Of a stretch of DNA of 30,173 nucleotides, positions 1-7,426 are shown in pieces (position 1 is the first letter of the stretch; each line of letters starts with the position of its first letter). The translations under genes were made by a program, and so were the position numbers. This DNA is from CAZXCQ01 sp964639275 (GTDB lineage Bacteria > Desulfobacterota > DSM-4660 > Desulfatiglandales > Desulfatiglandaceae), in assembly GCA_964639275.1 (NCBI GenBank), contig CAZXCQ010000041.1:1-30173 (forward strand). The letters are read 5' to 3'. The notes below the pieces were generated by a model that had not been told where the DNA came from, searched no databases, and saw only the letters and a program-made list of their open reading frames with translations.

Positions 1-815
1 TTGTCCGGATCAAATCGTTTTTCATAATTGTGGTTGATCTCGTGCCAGGCAGAGTAGGCATTATCTATATCAGCATGATGATCACCCTTTTTCAAAAACT
101 CATGGATTTCGCCACATACACCGTCTGGTAGTTGCAGGAAGAAATCAACCAAGGCGCTCCTTTCCAAAACGACCACTTCGAATGCCTCTTCAAGATCAAG
201 GACTCTCTCTGTAAACGCCTGTCCACGCTGTTTTTCGTTTTGCGATGACAACCATAGCCATTTCAAGACACACTGCGTCATTTTTGCTTCCAGAACGCAT
301 GGTTCTCCATGCTCGGCGCCCATCCATTCAGGATATGAGCCAATTCGATCATCTATTTCCTCCAATGCATTGTAAAACAGATCCGGATCACTTACCTCGC
401 CGTAAACCTCGTCCATTAGGGTCAACATGTCTTCTGCAATAGGTTCCAGGTCCTGGGCGAGGCTCCAGCCGTCAAAATAGGGTGGCTCCCAGTGATGATC
501 CTGGAAAGCATATCTACCGTCTTCATCACCCACCTCGCTGATGATGTCATCAAAGTTGCGCCACAGTGACGTCCAGTACTCCATGGTTCTTTTGAGGGAA
601 GCCACCGGTCTGGTCTGACGCCTGCCGGATGGCTTTGAACCTAAGGCCAGAATTCCCTTCACAGTCGCTGCCATGTCCGGATCGGTCTCCTCGAATTTGT
701 CCATGTATAGGTTCAGATCGCTGGAAGAGGATACCACCGTTAGCAAACCGGCTATTTGTTCCAAAGTCAACGATTCCACCAACATCTGACCGACAGTGGG
801 ACCTTTTCGCGTCAT
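1..815 (-). CDS. Hypothetical protein, C-terminus beyond left edge
   Basis: An uninterrupted frame runs from an ATG at 815 to the left edge without a stop, so about 271 residues are visible and the C-terminus is missing. A GAGG ribosome-binding site lies about seven bases before the ATG. The protein begins MTRKGPTVGQMLVESL and is acidic and rich in Trp, Asp and Glu, with helix-like stretches such as LEEAFEVVVLERSALVDFF. No signal peptide, membrane segment or catalytic motif is apparent and I do not recognise the family. It follows the hsdR remnant closely on the same strand. The unbroken frame and the ribosome-binding site support a real gene; the function is unknown. Confidence 0.75.
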   Translation of the reverse strand, partial: MTRKGPTVGQMLVESLTLEQIAGLLTVVSSSSDLNLYMDKFEETDPDMAATVKGILALGSKPSGRRQTRPVASLKRTMEYWTSLWRNFDDIISEVGDEDGRYAFQDHHWEPPYFDGWSLAQDLEPIAEDMLTLMDEVYGEVSDPDLFYNALEEIDDRIGSYPEWMGAEHGEPCVLEAKMTQCVLKWLWLSSQNEKQRGQAFTERVLDLEEAFEVVVLERSALVDFFLQLPDGVCGEIHEFLKKGDHHADIDNAYSAWHEINHNYEKRFDPD

Positions 816-824
816 CTTTCTGCC

Positions 825-1103
825 TCAACTTTCTTTTCTTGATAGCTCGTCTTCTTTGATGCTTTTGTTGAATCTGTCAAAAAGCCAGTCAAGGAAGAAC
901 TTACCAAAGTCCTTGTCGTAGACCTGAAATTTTTCGAGATGCCCTTCCAGGTCATAGAGCAGATTCGGGTCCGTGGCCTCGGATAGAAGGATCCTTTCAA
1001 AATAGGGCTGGAAAGATTCTTGAATCTCCTCTGCCTCATTAGCAAAGTCAATGACAATAGTCTCATCCTTCATTGGGTGCACGCGATTGAGCCTCGAAAG
1101 GGT
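825..1103 (-). pseudogene. HsdR C-terminal remnant (type I restriction motor subunit)
   Basis: The reading frame starts directly after a TAG at 1104-1106 and ends at 825, giving about 92 residues. It opens with TLSRLNRVHP and continues with ETIVIDFANEAEEIQESFQP and TDPNLLYDLE. These match the end of the helicase motor (motif VI region) and the following segment of type I restriction HsdR subunits, which are normally close to 1000 residues. Only this slice remains, without nuclease or Walker motifs and without a proper start, so it is a remnant. It belongs to a different HsdR branch from the second tail at 4757-5011. The intervening genes suggest that insertions and deletions removed the rest of the operon. 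Confidence 0.8.
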
Positions 1104-1282
1104 CTATGGGGGAGGGGGACGTAGGCGCAGAATGTGCAAAGTACAGTAATCGCAACTGCTAGACTTTATTCTAAGGAACGCGTTGGGCGCAACGAATCTT
1201 CTGAACCTACGTTCCCTCCCCACAAAAAGCTTATAGGTTTGGGTCCCAAAATCTGGCAATAGGGAGGACTTATACGTTTTAA

Positions 1283-1729
1283 CTAATTGTCCCAAATTCT
1301 CTTTTGAAGCCCCAATGACCCGGTTAAGAAGAAGATAGAGTCTTCCCATGCCTCGATCTTGATAGGGGTTTCTTGATCATCTTCTCTTTGGAAAGTTACA
1401 GGATCAATCGCATCCCTGTGCTCACCGAACCTGTAACCCACATTGACCCTTTTCCCAATCCATCGGTTTCTAAAGACTTCACCGATGCACTGCCCATTGA
1501 GCGTATAGAGTATCTTATCATCAAAGTAGCCTATGTTGTTCCCATAGACATCATACATTCTGTCTCCCAGCCGAGATCCCGCAAATTTACCCGAGAACAT
1601 TCTCCATAAAGGTGTCATCACATCTCCACCGTGAACCCAAATCTGGCTGAAGTCTTCTTTCAAACAGGTCAAAAGGAACTCGAAGTCTCTACTTGTTAGA
1701 GTGATCAGTAGAGAGGACAGGTATATCAA
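1283..1729 (-). CDS. Hypothetical protein with 4-fold beta-flower-like repeats
   Basis: This is a 148-residue frame whose first possible codon is a TTG ten bases after the stop of the preceding gene. Later in-frame ATGs (MTPLWRMF or MFSGKF) are also possible starts. The middle contains short repeated strands of the type YDVYGNNIGYFDD, ILYTLNGQCIGEV and RVNVGYRFGE. They resemble the repeated 'G-x-x-I-G-x-(F/Y)' strands of 4-fold beta-flower proteins, whose function is not established. There are no catalytic residues, signal peptide or membrane segments to see. The family call rests on the repeat pattern only and is moderate. The close spacing suggests co-transcription with the iron-sulfur protein upstream. 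Confidence 0.6.
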   Translation of the reverse strand: MIYLSSLLITLTSRDFEFLLTCLKEDFSQIWVHGGDVMTPLWRMFSGKFAGSRLGDRMYDVYGNNIGYFDDKILYTLNGQCIGEVFRNRWIGKRVNVGYRFGEHRDAIDPVTFQREDDQETPIKIEAWEDSIFFLTGSLGLQKRIWDN

Positions 1730-1738
1730 GCCCCCCTT

Positions 1739-2446
1739 TTAAGTGGAAATACCCAGGGCCTCCTTGCCCACAGGACATACCTGAATACAGATCCCGCAAG
1801 GCTGTTTGCATTCCTGGTCCGCACGGTTCCAGTGCTGATGATGGGCGCAGACCGGTTTGTAAAAGATCCCTGATTTCCCATCCCAGGCCTGAACCGGGCA
1901 AGCGTCCCTACAGGTATTGCAATCCTTACAGAGATCTTTCTCTACCATGGGATCGGGGACCAGTTCAGCATCGCTCAGAACAGTGCAAAACCTCTGCCTC
2001 GGACCAAATTTCTTGGTGAGGACCAGATTGTTCTTACCAAAAACCCCGAGCCCACATCGGACCGCCGCATGCCGGTGGGACATCACCCCACGAAATTCCT
2101 GTGCATAATAGGGCGTGGTGGGTTGGATGATGAAGGCTTTGTTGCCCCGTTCCTCGAGAAATCTTGCTATGTCATAGCCCGTAAACGTATTGTATGTATT
2201 CTTGTGGGCGAACATGTGGTGTTTGTAGCTCAGCCTCTGCCTTCCCGGGGCCAGTTCATCCAAAATTCCTATAATGAATTTTCTGGCGAAGGTGATGACA
2301 GAGCGTGTGGAATTCATGATATCGGTAGGGTGAAAACCTTTCGGGGCTCCATCGAAACGATCGATCGATGCCACCCCCACCAAGTCGACCCCACAGCCCA
2401 GAGCATATTCTTTCACCTCTCGGGTAAGTTGGGAATCTAGAGACAT
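1739..2446 (-). CDS. Short epoxyqueuosine-reductase-like (QueG-type) 4Fe-4S protein
   Basis: A complete 235-residue cytoplasmic protein with an AAAGGA site seven bases before the ATG. The N-terminal part matches the fold of QueG and related corrinoid-dependent reductases, including GVMSHRHAAVRCGLGVFGKN at 120-139. The C-terminal part carries two 4Fe-4S cluster motifs: Cys173, 176, 179, 183 (CKDCNTCRDACP) and Cys213, 217, 220, 224 (CKQPCGICIQVCP). It is shorter than true QueG, which has about 380 residues and C-terminal HEAT-like repeats, so it belongs to the short paralog group rather than the tRNA-modification enzyme itself. The substrate is unknown. It lies among RM remnants but is itself intact, and probably leads into the 1283-1729 gene. 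Confidence 0.88.
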   Translation of the reverse strand: MSLDSQLTREVKEYALGCGVDLVGVASIDRFDGAPKGFHPTDIMNSTRSVITFARKFIIGILDELAPGRQRLSYKHHMFAHKNTYNTFTGYDIARFLEERGNKAFIIQPTTPYYAQEFRGVMSHRHAAVRCGLGVFGKNNLVLTKKFGPRQRFCTVLSDAELVPDPMVEKDLCKDCNTCRDACPVQAWDGKSGIFYKPVCAHHQHWNRADQECKQPCGICIQVCPVGKEALGIST

Positions 2447-2507
2447 GAATATTTCCTTTCATCATAAACCATAGGCGTTCACAGGTTCACCGCTAAGCGT
2501 GATTTTC

Positions 2508-2891
2508 TACACGCCAGAATCGAAACCAGCAGGCAGTTCTTCACCTTCTTTCTGTACCTCTAGTAGACCTCTGAGGGTCTTTTCGAGGATCTCAACCCCA
2601 AAATCTATCCCCTCGAAGGCCTGTTTGACCGGAAGGCCGCTCAAATCCCAGTAACGTAGCGGGGCTCCCGTGGGTCAATTCCACCAGGTCCAGGCCGACT
2701 TCGTCCTTAATGCTCTTCTGGGTTGGGCCCCGGCGGATGCTTTCCCCTTGTCCCTGCAGAACCCTCCCCACACGGTTCAGCACTTTGTTCAATTCAGACA
2801 ACAGCAGGAGCCAATGGCTTACCGGGATTCGGCTGGCACCGATGGATTCCCCCTTCAATAGTATCTCTAAGAAGTGGCGAAGTTTATGCAT
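2508..2891 (-). pseudogene. Frameshifted small hypothetical gene
   Basis: A very strong ribosome-binding site precedes the ATG at 2891. The frame encodes MHKLRHFLEILLKGESIGAS and continues to ELTHGSPATLLGFERPSGQ, then runs into nonsense and a stop at 2592. In another frame the sequence continues as QAFEGIDFGVEILEKTLRGL and LLEVQKEGEELPAGFDSGV, ending with TAG at 2508-2510. The two halves read as one protein of about 127 residues with one small indel near 2620. I recognise the style (a Gly-Ser-Pro core followed by an 'LPAGFD' tail) from uncharacterised bacterial proteins but no function. A sequencing error would also explain the break. Confidence 0.6.
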
Positions 2892-2899
2892 TGTTGTAA

Positions 2900-2909
2900 T
2901 CACCTCCTT
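2900..2909 (-). promoter_or_regulatory. Full-length Shine-Dalgarno site fixing the start at 2891
   Basis: Read on the minus strand this is AAGGAGGTGA, a near-complete complement of the 16S 3' end, placed about eight bases before the ATG at 2891. It rules out the more upstream in-frame start near 2996. Confidence 0.75.
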
Positions 2910-3076
2910 CCATCGCGATGATATGGTGAAAATTTTGAGAAGGACATTATATAGAGGTGGATGAAGCAAGTTCCCCCCAACGGGATCAACCCTCAAATCC
3001 TCGTTGCGGTTCTATGGTATCATACTATTCACCAAGAATAAACATGACAGCCGTCCACGTCGTTGCAAGCCGCCAA

Positions 3077-4012
3077 TCAAAAGCCATTCATGTCTTCTGG
3101 AATGATAGCGGCTTCTCCCATTGGCGCCTCACGAGTGAACAGGATATCGCCCGGTTCTGGAGGACAACGGCGAGACTAATAGGCATAAGTCTTTTGTGAG
3201 ACATACCTGACACCTTGCAAGTCAAACTTACCGTCTCTTACGTTTGAGGTCCTCACCAATGGTATTCCGCCGGACTCGTAAGGTGCTGTCTTGTTATGAC
3301 AGTCAACAACTATCTGACTTAATGAAAGAAGACTTGCCCAAGTCCAATTATCCGGCAATTCTACATCCGGATTTTCAGCCCGCCACTTTTCGGTGAGCTT
3401 TCCTTCCACGGCGGCTTTGAGGACAGTGGCTTTGTATCGTTTGAGGTTGGCCTTGACGCGCTTGAGGTTCTCTACCGCTTCATCCAGCCGGGAAAACTGT
3501 TTTTCGATTTCTGCGACGATGCGGTCCTGTTCGTCCTGTGGCGCGATAGGTATTTTGATATTTGCCAATTTGGTCGCATTCACATTCGGCACCGCAATGC
3601 CTACCTTACTCGTGCTTACAGCTTTCCAGTAGGCGGGGCTTTCGAGAAAATAGAAAATGTACTTTTTGTTAAATGCTTCTCGTGGACGAAATCTAATCAA
3701 ATATGACGCAAATACGGCTTTTTCCGTTGAAGTCACCAGATGACTCATGCCTATTGAGCCCGCCCTTGATATTAGGATATCGCCTGGTTCAATGAGGTAT
3801 TTTTCAGCATCTGGAGGGTTGGTAGTGCAATAGGGAACACCTTCCCAATCAATTTGGCCAGTTGTAATATCGCTGGTCCGTAATAATTTTATTGACCCAG
3901 CGCCGAAATTAGCCTTTGTTGTCCAGCCATATTGAGGCTTGGTGCAGACCTCACCAAGGGTGCTTAACGCCCAACCATTTGGCAATTCGCCATATTTGAT
4001 GTAATCATTCAT
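3077..4012 (-). pseudogene. hsdS: Type I restriction specificity subunit HsdS with in-frame amber codon
   Basis: The first 278 codons encode a classical HsdS. The first target recognition domain starts MNDYIKYGELPNGWALSTLG. The central conserved helix follows (PQDEQDRIVAEIEKQFSRLD, then RYKATVLKAAVEGKLTEKW), and then the start of the second recognition domain. At 3176-3178 the frame meets TAG after SQKTYAY. The same frame continues for 33 more codons with good HsdS sequence (SRRCPPEPGDILFTREAPMG) before TGA at 3077-3079, and family logic expects Trp (TGG) where TAG stands. Full HsdS is about 400-450 residues, so the distal half of the second domain is also gone. No intact hsdM or hsdR partner is in the window. 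Confidence 0.88.
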
Positions 4013-4160
4013 AGCAATGGTGCGCTGTCTAATAAAACATTCATCAAGGAAAAACTTTCGCAGAAAACATATCCAACATTTGATTTACCCCTGTGAACCC
4101 TTTGCTACTTCAGCAGTACACAGCACTGGATAATCTGTCGCAATCATCAAAAGAATGGTT

Positions 4161-4712
4161 TCAAGTCCTTTTCCCGTACTTAGCTTTTGGCTCTTTCACT
4201 TCAAACCCGATCTTCCTCTTTGGCCCTTCCGGTGCTTTGATGAATTTCTGGATCGTCTTGAAAATGACCTGAATGTCTTCATCATGACCTTTGAGGTGGT
4301 TTTCAATTCTTTCCAGTTTCCGTTTCAGCTCTTTATGGGCGGCAATCGCTTCTCGGAGCTTTACAAAGACGCGCATGGTGGCAATGTTCACCTCGATGGC
4401 CCGTTCACTGTTGAGAACCGACGAAAGCATGGCGACTCCCTGTTCGGTGAATGTCATGGGCCTGTACCTCGTTCCACCCCAACTTGAGGTGCCAAATTGG
4501 CTCCTCAAGATTTTGAATTCTTCTTGCGTTAATTGAAACATGAAATCAGAAGGAAAGCGATGCATGTTCCTGCGCACGGCCCGCTTCAATTGCTTTGTTT
4601 CGACGCCGTAGAGTTCAGCCAAGTCGTGATCAATCATGATCTTTTGCCCGCGTATCAAAAGGATGCGGCTTTCGATATGCGCTGCTGGAAAATCAACTGC
4701 CTTTTCGACCAA
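4161..4712 (-). CDS. ORF6N domain protein (KilA-N/ORF6 family)
   Basis: A complete 183-residue protein starting at a TTG with a GAGG site seven bases upstream. Residues about 13-100 form the ORF6N domain: IESRILLIRGQKIMIDHDLA, then ELYGVETKQLKRAVRRN, FPSDFMFQLTQEEF and the conserved MTFTEQGVAMLSSVL. The C-terminal 80 residues are a charged coiled-coil with a basic tail (KELKRKLERIENHLKG). ORF6N proteins come from phages and are frequently carried within type I RM operons as presumed DNA-binding accessory factors; the exact role is not established. Here it precedes hsdS by about 150 bases and follows an hsdR tail, which fits that context. A truncated relative lies at 7398-7739. Confidence 0.9.
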   Translation of the reverse strand: MVEKAVDFPAAHIESRILLIRGQKIMIDHDLAELYGVETKQLKRAVRRNMHRFPSDFMFQLTQEEFKILRSQFGTSSWGGTRYRPMTFTEQGVAMLSSVLNSERAIEVNIATMRVFVKLREAIAAHKELKRKLERIENHLKGHDEDIQVIFKTIQKFIKAPEGPKRKIGFEVKEPKAKYGKRT

Positions 4713-4756
4713 TTTATAACCTCGCCCTTCTCCCTTCCCCGATAGCGATTCATGCG

Positions 4757-5011
4757 CTATGTCACAAGACTGTTGTTCAACTCCTCCAAAACCTCGTTGT
4801 ATTGGTCTCCGAAAACCTCATAGAAAAGACCCAGGCCACCATTCTGGACAAAGGGCGAGAGTTCGAAATCCGCGGTTTCGATGCTGTGATTCCCGGCGAT
4901 ATGGTCCCGGATCATTTGGAACCACTTTTTTTGATCCTCGGTGAACTGGCGCCCGCTGTTGGCCTGCTGTGCGCCATAATGAGGACGCCTATACTTTTGT
5001 GCCTTTCTCGG
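4757..5011 (-). pseudogene. HsdR C-terminal remnant, EcoEI-type
   Basis: An open stretch of about 84 codons, starting directly after a TAG at 5012-5014 and ending with TAG at 4757-4759. It contains GRQFTEDQKKWFQMIRDHIA, then the 'E-x-x-DFELSPF' segment and QNGGLGLFYEVFGDQYNEVL with an ELNNSLVT end. This is the extreme C-terminus of EcoEI-type HsdR subunits, which interacts with the methylase core. The motor, the nuclease and any start codon are missing. It lies just upstream of the ORF6N gene on the same strand. It is too short for the usual length cut-offs in gene calling. Confidence 0.78.
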
Positions 5012-5100
5012 CTATAAGCTGTGCAACTGACAATTGAACTGTTCTGCCCCTACTTTGGTGCAGACGCAAACGAACGACAGGCGGCCTATTGTCCCATTCT

Positions 5101-5141
5101 GCCAAAAAGAAACGCCCTTGGGTACACTGACCCAAAGGCGT
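5101..5141 (-). terminator. Candidate intrinsic terminator
   Basis: On the minus strand a 12-base stem (5141-5130 with 5123-5112, one mismatch, six-base loop) is followed by TTTCTTTTT (5110-5102). This has the form of a rho-independent terminator for a minus-strand gene that should lie upstream (higher coordinates) but is no longer recognisable there. Confidence 0.5.
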
Positions 5142-5465
5142 CCGGTAACGACCAAGGCACGCTGAACCGCCCTTCTATCTCTAACGTCCTGGGCATGGCT
5201 TTTTTGCCTAAACTCTGTGCAGGTTTGATAATTTAGCCTATATTAGTTCACCCGTGTGTCTAATACCCAACAACTCCCTATGAGTCGACATGTTCTTGCC
5301 TTGTTCATTGGAAAACGCGGGGACGGTAATGGGTCGGTCCTTAATGTCTTCCCGAGCCAGACCTTAGGGACCAGAACAAGAGGGGGATATGGTCGGGTTT
5401 AAGGAGGACCCGGGTCCTCTCCGGTGACCTGGAGGCCAAATAGTTCGCCACCAGCGGCCATGAAA
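5142..5465. other. Stretch without recognisable genes
   Basis: I find no convincing reading frame, RNA gene or structured repeat here on either strand. It lies between the candidate terminator and the end of the brnA remnant and is probably decayed accessory DNA. Confidence 0.5.
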
Positions 5466-5678
5466 TCAGGAAGCCCATTTCAGCTGTAATTTCTTTTTCG
5501 AATGGGCACAGTCTTGCAGATACAAGTTGATCATATTCTAGTAGGGGATTCCGGTCTCCTTTGACAATTTCTTGAAATAGTCTATTACATCAATGTTCAG
5601 CCGAAGTGTGACCTGCTTTTTCACATATTTGGCATAGGGGTTCTTGACTAAATTTGAAAAATCGTATTCTTTCTTCAT
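5466..5678 (-). pseudogene. BrnA-like antitoxin with in-frame amber codon
   Basis: A 71-codon frame starts MKKEYDFSNLVKNPYAKYVK and continues KKQVTLRLNIDVIDYFKKLS, then KETGIPY. At codon 47 (5538-5540) is TAG, and the frame continues NMINLYLQDCAHSKKKLQLK before TGA at 5466-5468. The 'KKQVTLRL-D-x-x-DYFK' ribbon strand and helix followed by 'P-Y-x-x-(L/M)INLYL' is the ribbon-helix-helix region typical of BrnA/CopG antitoxins, where a Gln usually follows Pro-Tyr, so CAG to TAG is the simplest change. The ATG overlaps the stop of the toxin-like tail, the usual coupling for brnTA. This gene is absent from simple length-filtered gene lists. Confidence 0.72.
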
Positions 5679-5749
5679 CGTAAGAAACTTTCGTATTGTT
5701 TTTGTTCGTTCTTGGTAGCTTTTCGGGCTGAAATGATTTTGATCACCCG
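5675..5749 (-). pseudogene. BrnT-like toxin C-terminal remnant
   Basis: The last 24 codons before the brnA start read RVIKIISARKATKNEQKQYE and end SFLR, with TGA overlapping the ATG of brnA (sequence ATGA). The I-I-S-A-R-K-A-T-x-x-E-x-x-x-Y signature is the C-terminus of BrnT ribonuclease toxins. Upstream, the frame stays open but no longer looks like BrnT (it lacks the N-terminal half with its catalytic residues), so the toxin is truncated or replaced by unrelated DNA. The rest of the gap up to 5982 holds nothing else I can name. Confidence 0.62.
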
Positions 5750-5982
5750 ATCCAGTCCTTGAGTGAGGATGTGTTGTGACAGGTCTTGAGCATGCGGGCC
5801 ACTCGGATCGGGGCCGTCAGAGCTGCGCCTCTCTGAATAACGGAAACAGGCAAGATCTTTTGCCCCCTTGCCTTTCCTGTTCTGATGATATGCGCGTACT
5901 CTGAATTAAAGGATGAAAGCGCCCTCCTTTTCCGACATGTTTATAAAACAGGCCAATGAGAGAGCAGGAGGAATCCCCCTTT

Positions 5983-6693
5983 CTAAGATGCTATCACTTC
6001 CTCTGTTTCTCGATCGGCCTGGATCAGTTGATCGATGATCATTCCCTTGATGGTCGCCGGGCCGTAGGTCTCCTTGAGGGCATGATAGGCATCATAGCCA
6101 TCCGGAAATGTATTGACATGAAAATCCTCGGCAAGCTCACGGAAGGTCTCAGGGTCGTCTTCCAATTCGCAGGCTCTGCAATAGAACCCTATCAACTCTC
6201 CCAGCATGGGATGAAACTCATGAAAAAAGGCGAGGTCACTCAGGAAGCCAATGTCGGTGGGGTCCTTTTCCAGGCCTCTGTAAATAAGCGATTTCAGATT
6301 CAGATTACCCTGCCTGAAGTATTTGCGAAACAGGGCATAATTGGGTTCAACAGCGTCTTTTTCCGCCAAAAAAATGTCGAGCAATTTCTCTGAAAGCTCA
6401 AGATGCCCATCAAAATAAGCGAGCAGTATTTCCTGATTTTCATTCTGCACTACAGCCTTGTTTTCTTCTTCAATTTCATCGGGGTAGTCATCATCGAACC
6501 ATTCAAAGCCTATCTTTGACAGCTCTTCCCGGTAATTTTCAGGATTCTTTCTAAAAACCTCTTCAACCTTTTCCCTGAGGATTTCATTCTTCAGTTTCAT
6601 GAATTCATCGACGGGGTCTTTCTTGTCTTCCCTTTTCATCAGAACCACCTTTCGGTTTTCGTGAGGATCGTAAGACGCATCAATCTCAGGCAT
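5983..6693 (-). CDS. Hypothetical acidic helical protein
   Basis: A complete frame of 236 residues beginning MPEIDASYDPHENRKVVLMK; an internal ATG (MKREDKKD) is an alternative start. The protein is rich in Glu, Asp, Lys and Leu and is probably all helical, with TPR-like amphipathic segments in the middle (LSEKLLDIFLAEKDAVEPNY, LKSLIYRGLEKDPTDIGFLS). There is no signal peptide, metal motif or membrane segment, and I do not recognise a named family. The last 35 codons (ALKETYGPATIKGMIIDQLI onwards) are copied at 14427-14531 with about ninety percent identity, which shows that a second member of the family once existed or was fragmented nearby. Confidence 0.75.
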   Translation of the reverse strand: MPEIDASYDPHENRKVVLMKREDKKDPVDEFMKLKNEILREKVEEVFRKNPENYREELSKIGFEWFDDDYPDEIEEENKAVVQNENQEILLAYFDGHLELSEKLLDIFLAEKDAVEPNYALFRKYFRQGNLNLKSLIYRGLEKDPTDIGFLSDLAFFHEFHPMLGELIGFYCRACELEDDPETFRELAEDFHVNTFPDGYDAYHALKETYGPATIKGMIIDQLIQADRETEEVIAS

Positions 6694-6721
6694 GGACGTC
6701 CGTTTTAGGAGCCAACCGGAT

Positions 6722-6756
6722 AAAAGATCATTGTAGACTTTAAGGAATGATCTTTT
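6722..6756. repeat. 11-bp inverted repeat upstream of the 6693 gene
   Basis: Arms 6722-6732 (AAAAGATCATT) and 6746-6756 pair perfectly around a 13-base loop. It is AT-rich and flanked by T-runs on the plus strand. It could be a weak terminator or a regulatory hairpin just upstream of the minus-strand gene starting at 6693. Confidence 0.5.
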
Positions 6757-6805
6757 TTAAAGCGCCCTACGATGCCGCACCTCTTTGTCGGAATGGCACC
6801 CGCTT

Positions 6806-6832
6806 TTTAAGGAGCCAGACTGGCTCCTTAAA
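6806..6832. repeat. 12-bp perfect hairpin with 3-base loop
   Basis: TTTAAGGAGCCA (6806-6817) pairs perfectly with TGGCTCCTTAAA (6821-6832) around GAC. No T-tract follows on either strand, so it is not a standard terminator. A further 8-bp inverted repeat lies next to it (6846-6853 with 6872-6879). Confidence 0.6.
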
Positions 6833-6890
6833 GCGTTATGTTCCTCTGCCGCAAGGAAGTGGCGTTTAAACTGCGGCAGGCTCCTCTTTC

Positions 6891-7061
6891 TCATGCGATC
6901 TCGTCTTCGCCTTCAAAGACCTCGGGATGGTGCCCCTTCAAGCTCAAAGTTGTCCCTACAGATGGCCGTGGGCTTCAGGATCGGAATATCCAATGTACAA
7001 CCGGCCTTACCAGGGCCTTCGTCAATTGGACATCCTCGTTGCTTGACAGGGCCAGGTCTGC
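6891..7061 (-). pseudogene. RadC C-terminal remnant (copy A)
   Basis: In two reading frames this matches the end of the intact radC at 9174: ADLALSSNEDVQLTKALV corresponds to TDLPLASDEDIQLTKALV, then a frameshift and scrambled stretch, and finally KGHHPEVFEGEDEIA corresponds to KRHHPEIFEGEDDIA before TGA at 6891-6893. The JAMM histidine pair is missing, because the similarity starts just after it. It is more diverged than copy C. The remnant directly follows the 102-residue gene at 7068-7376, so that gene now occupies the place of the radC 5' part. Confidence 0.78.
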
Positions 7062-7067
7062 GGGGAA

Positions 7068-7376
7068 TCATGTCCAGCCGGGGTCGCCCCTTTCTTCTAT
7101 CGGGGTCTCGATGGTCTTCCGGATATGTTTCTCCAGCCTCTCTATTCCTTTGATAAAATCGGCCAGATTTGTTTCTTCCAACAGATTCCAACTATCCAGA
7201 TATCCCTTCGGGTGATTCCTAATTCTTCGGACAAACTTCAAGATTCCATCTAGATAGGCGTTTTTGTCTTTGTAATCCATACTCCGCACGCCAAGATCGC
7301 ATTTCAAATATTCGCTGATCCTGTCGGCTATAATAAGACTTTGATAGGCCATTTCGGTGAGATCATCTGTATCCAA
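7068..7376 (-). CDS. Small helical hypothetical protein in a radC slot
   Basis: A 102-residue frame from a TTG at 7376, with GAGG about nine bases upstream. It begins MDTDDLTEMAYQSLIIADRI and contains AYLDGILKFVRRIRNHPKGY; it is mixed-charge, helical and without cysteines, membrane segments or known motifs. It looks like a small uncharacterised family, but I cannot name a function. Its position is notable. It lies between a 40-base copy of the winged-helix gene's 3' end (7387-7426) and the radC tail (6891-7061), and its GAGG comes from the repeat's 'GAATGAGG'. It therefore sits where radC would start in the intact module. Confidence 0.6.
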   Translation of the reverse strand: MDTDDLTEMAYQSLIIADRISEYLKCDLGVRSMDYKDKNAYLDGILKFVRRIRNHPKGYLDSWNLLEETNLADFIKGIERLEKHIRKTIETPIEERGDPGWT

Positions 7377-7386
7377 TTCTTATTCC

Positions 7387-7426
7387 CTCATTCCAGGTCA
7401 GGGATTTGGTCGCGGGACAACAAGAG
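7387..7426 (-). repeat. 40-bp copy of the winged-helix gene 3' end
   Basis: Identical to 9916-9955 (the 3' end of the winged-helix gene and the start of radC) over 40 bases and nearly identical to the corresponding part near 12370. Here it is fused out of frame to the truncated ORF6N gene. It marks the junction of an old recombination event. Confidence 0.85.

Noticed and set aside
2957..3199. 80-residue plus-strand frame
   Set aside because: It lies antisense to the decayed end of hsdS, whose own frame explains the sequence to 3077.
5021..5236. 71-residue plus-strand frame
   Set aside because: It covers the candidate terminator hairpin and has no start signal or protein-like pattern.
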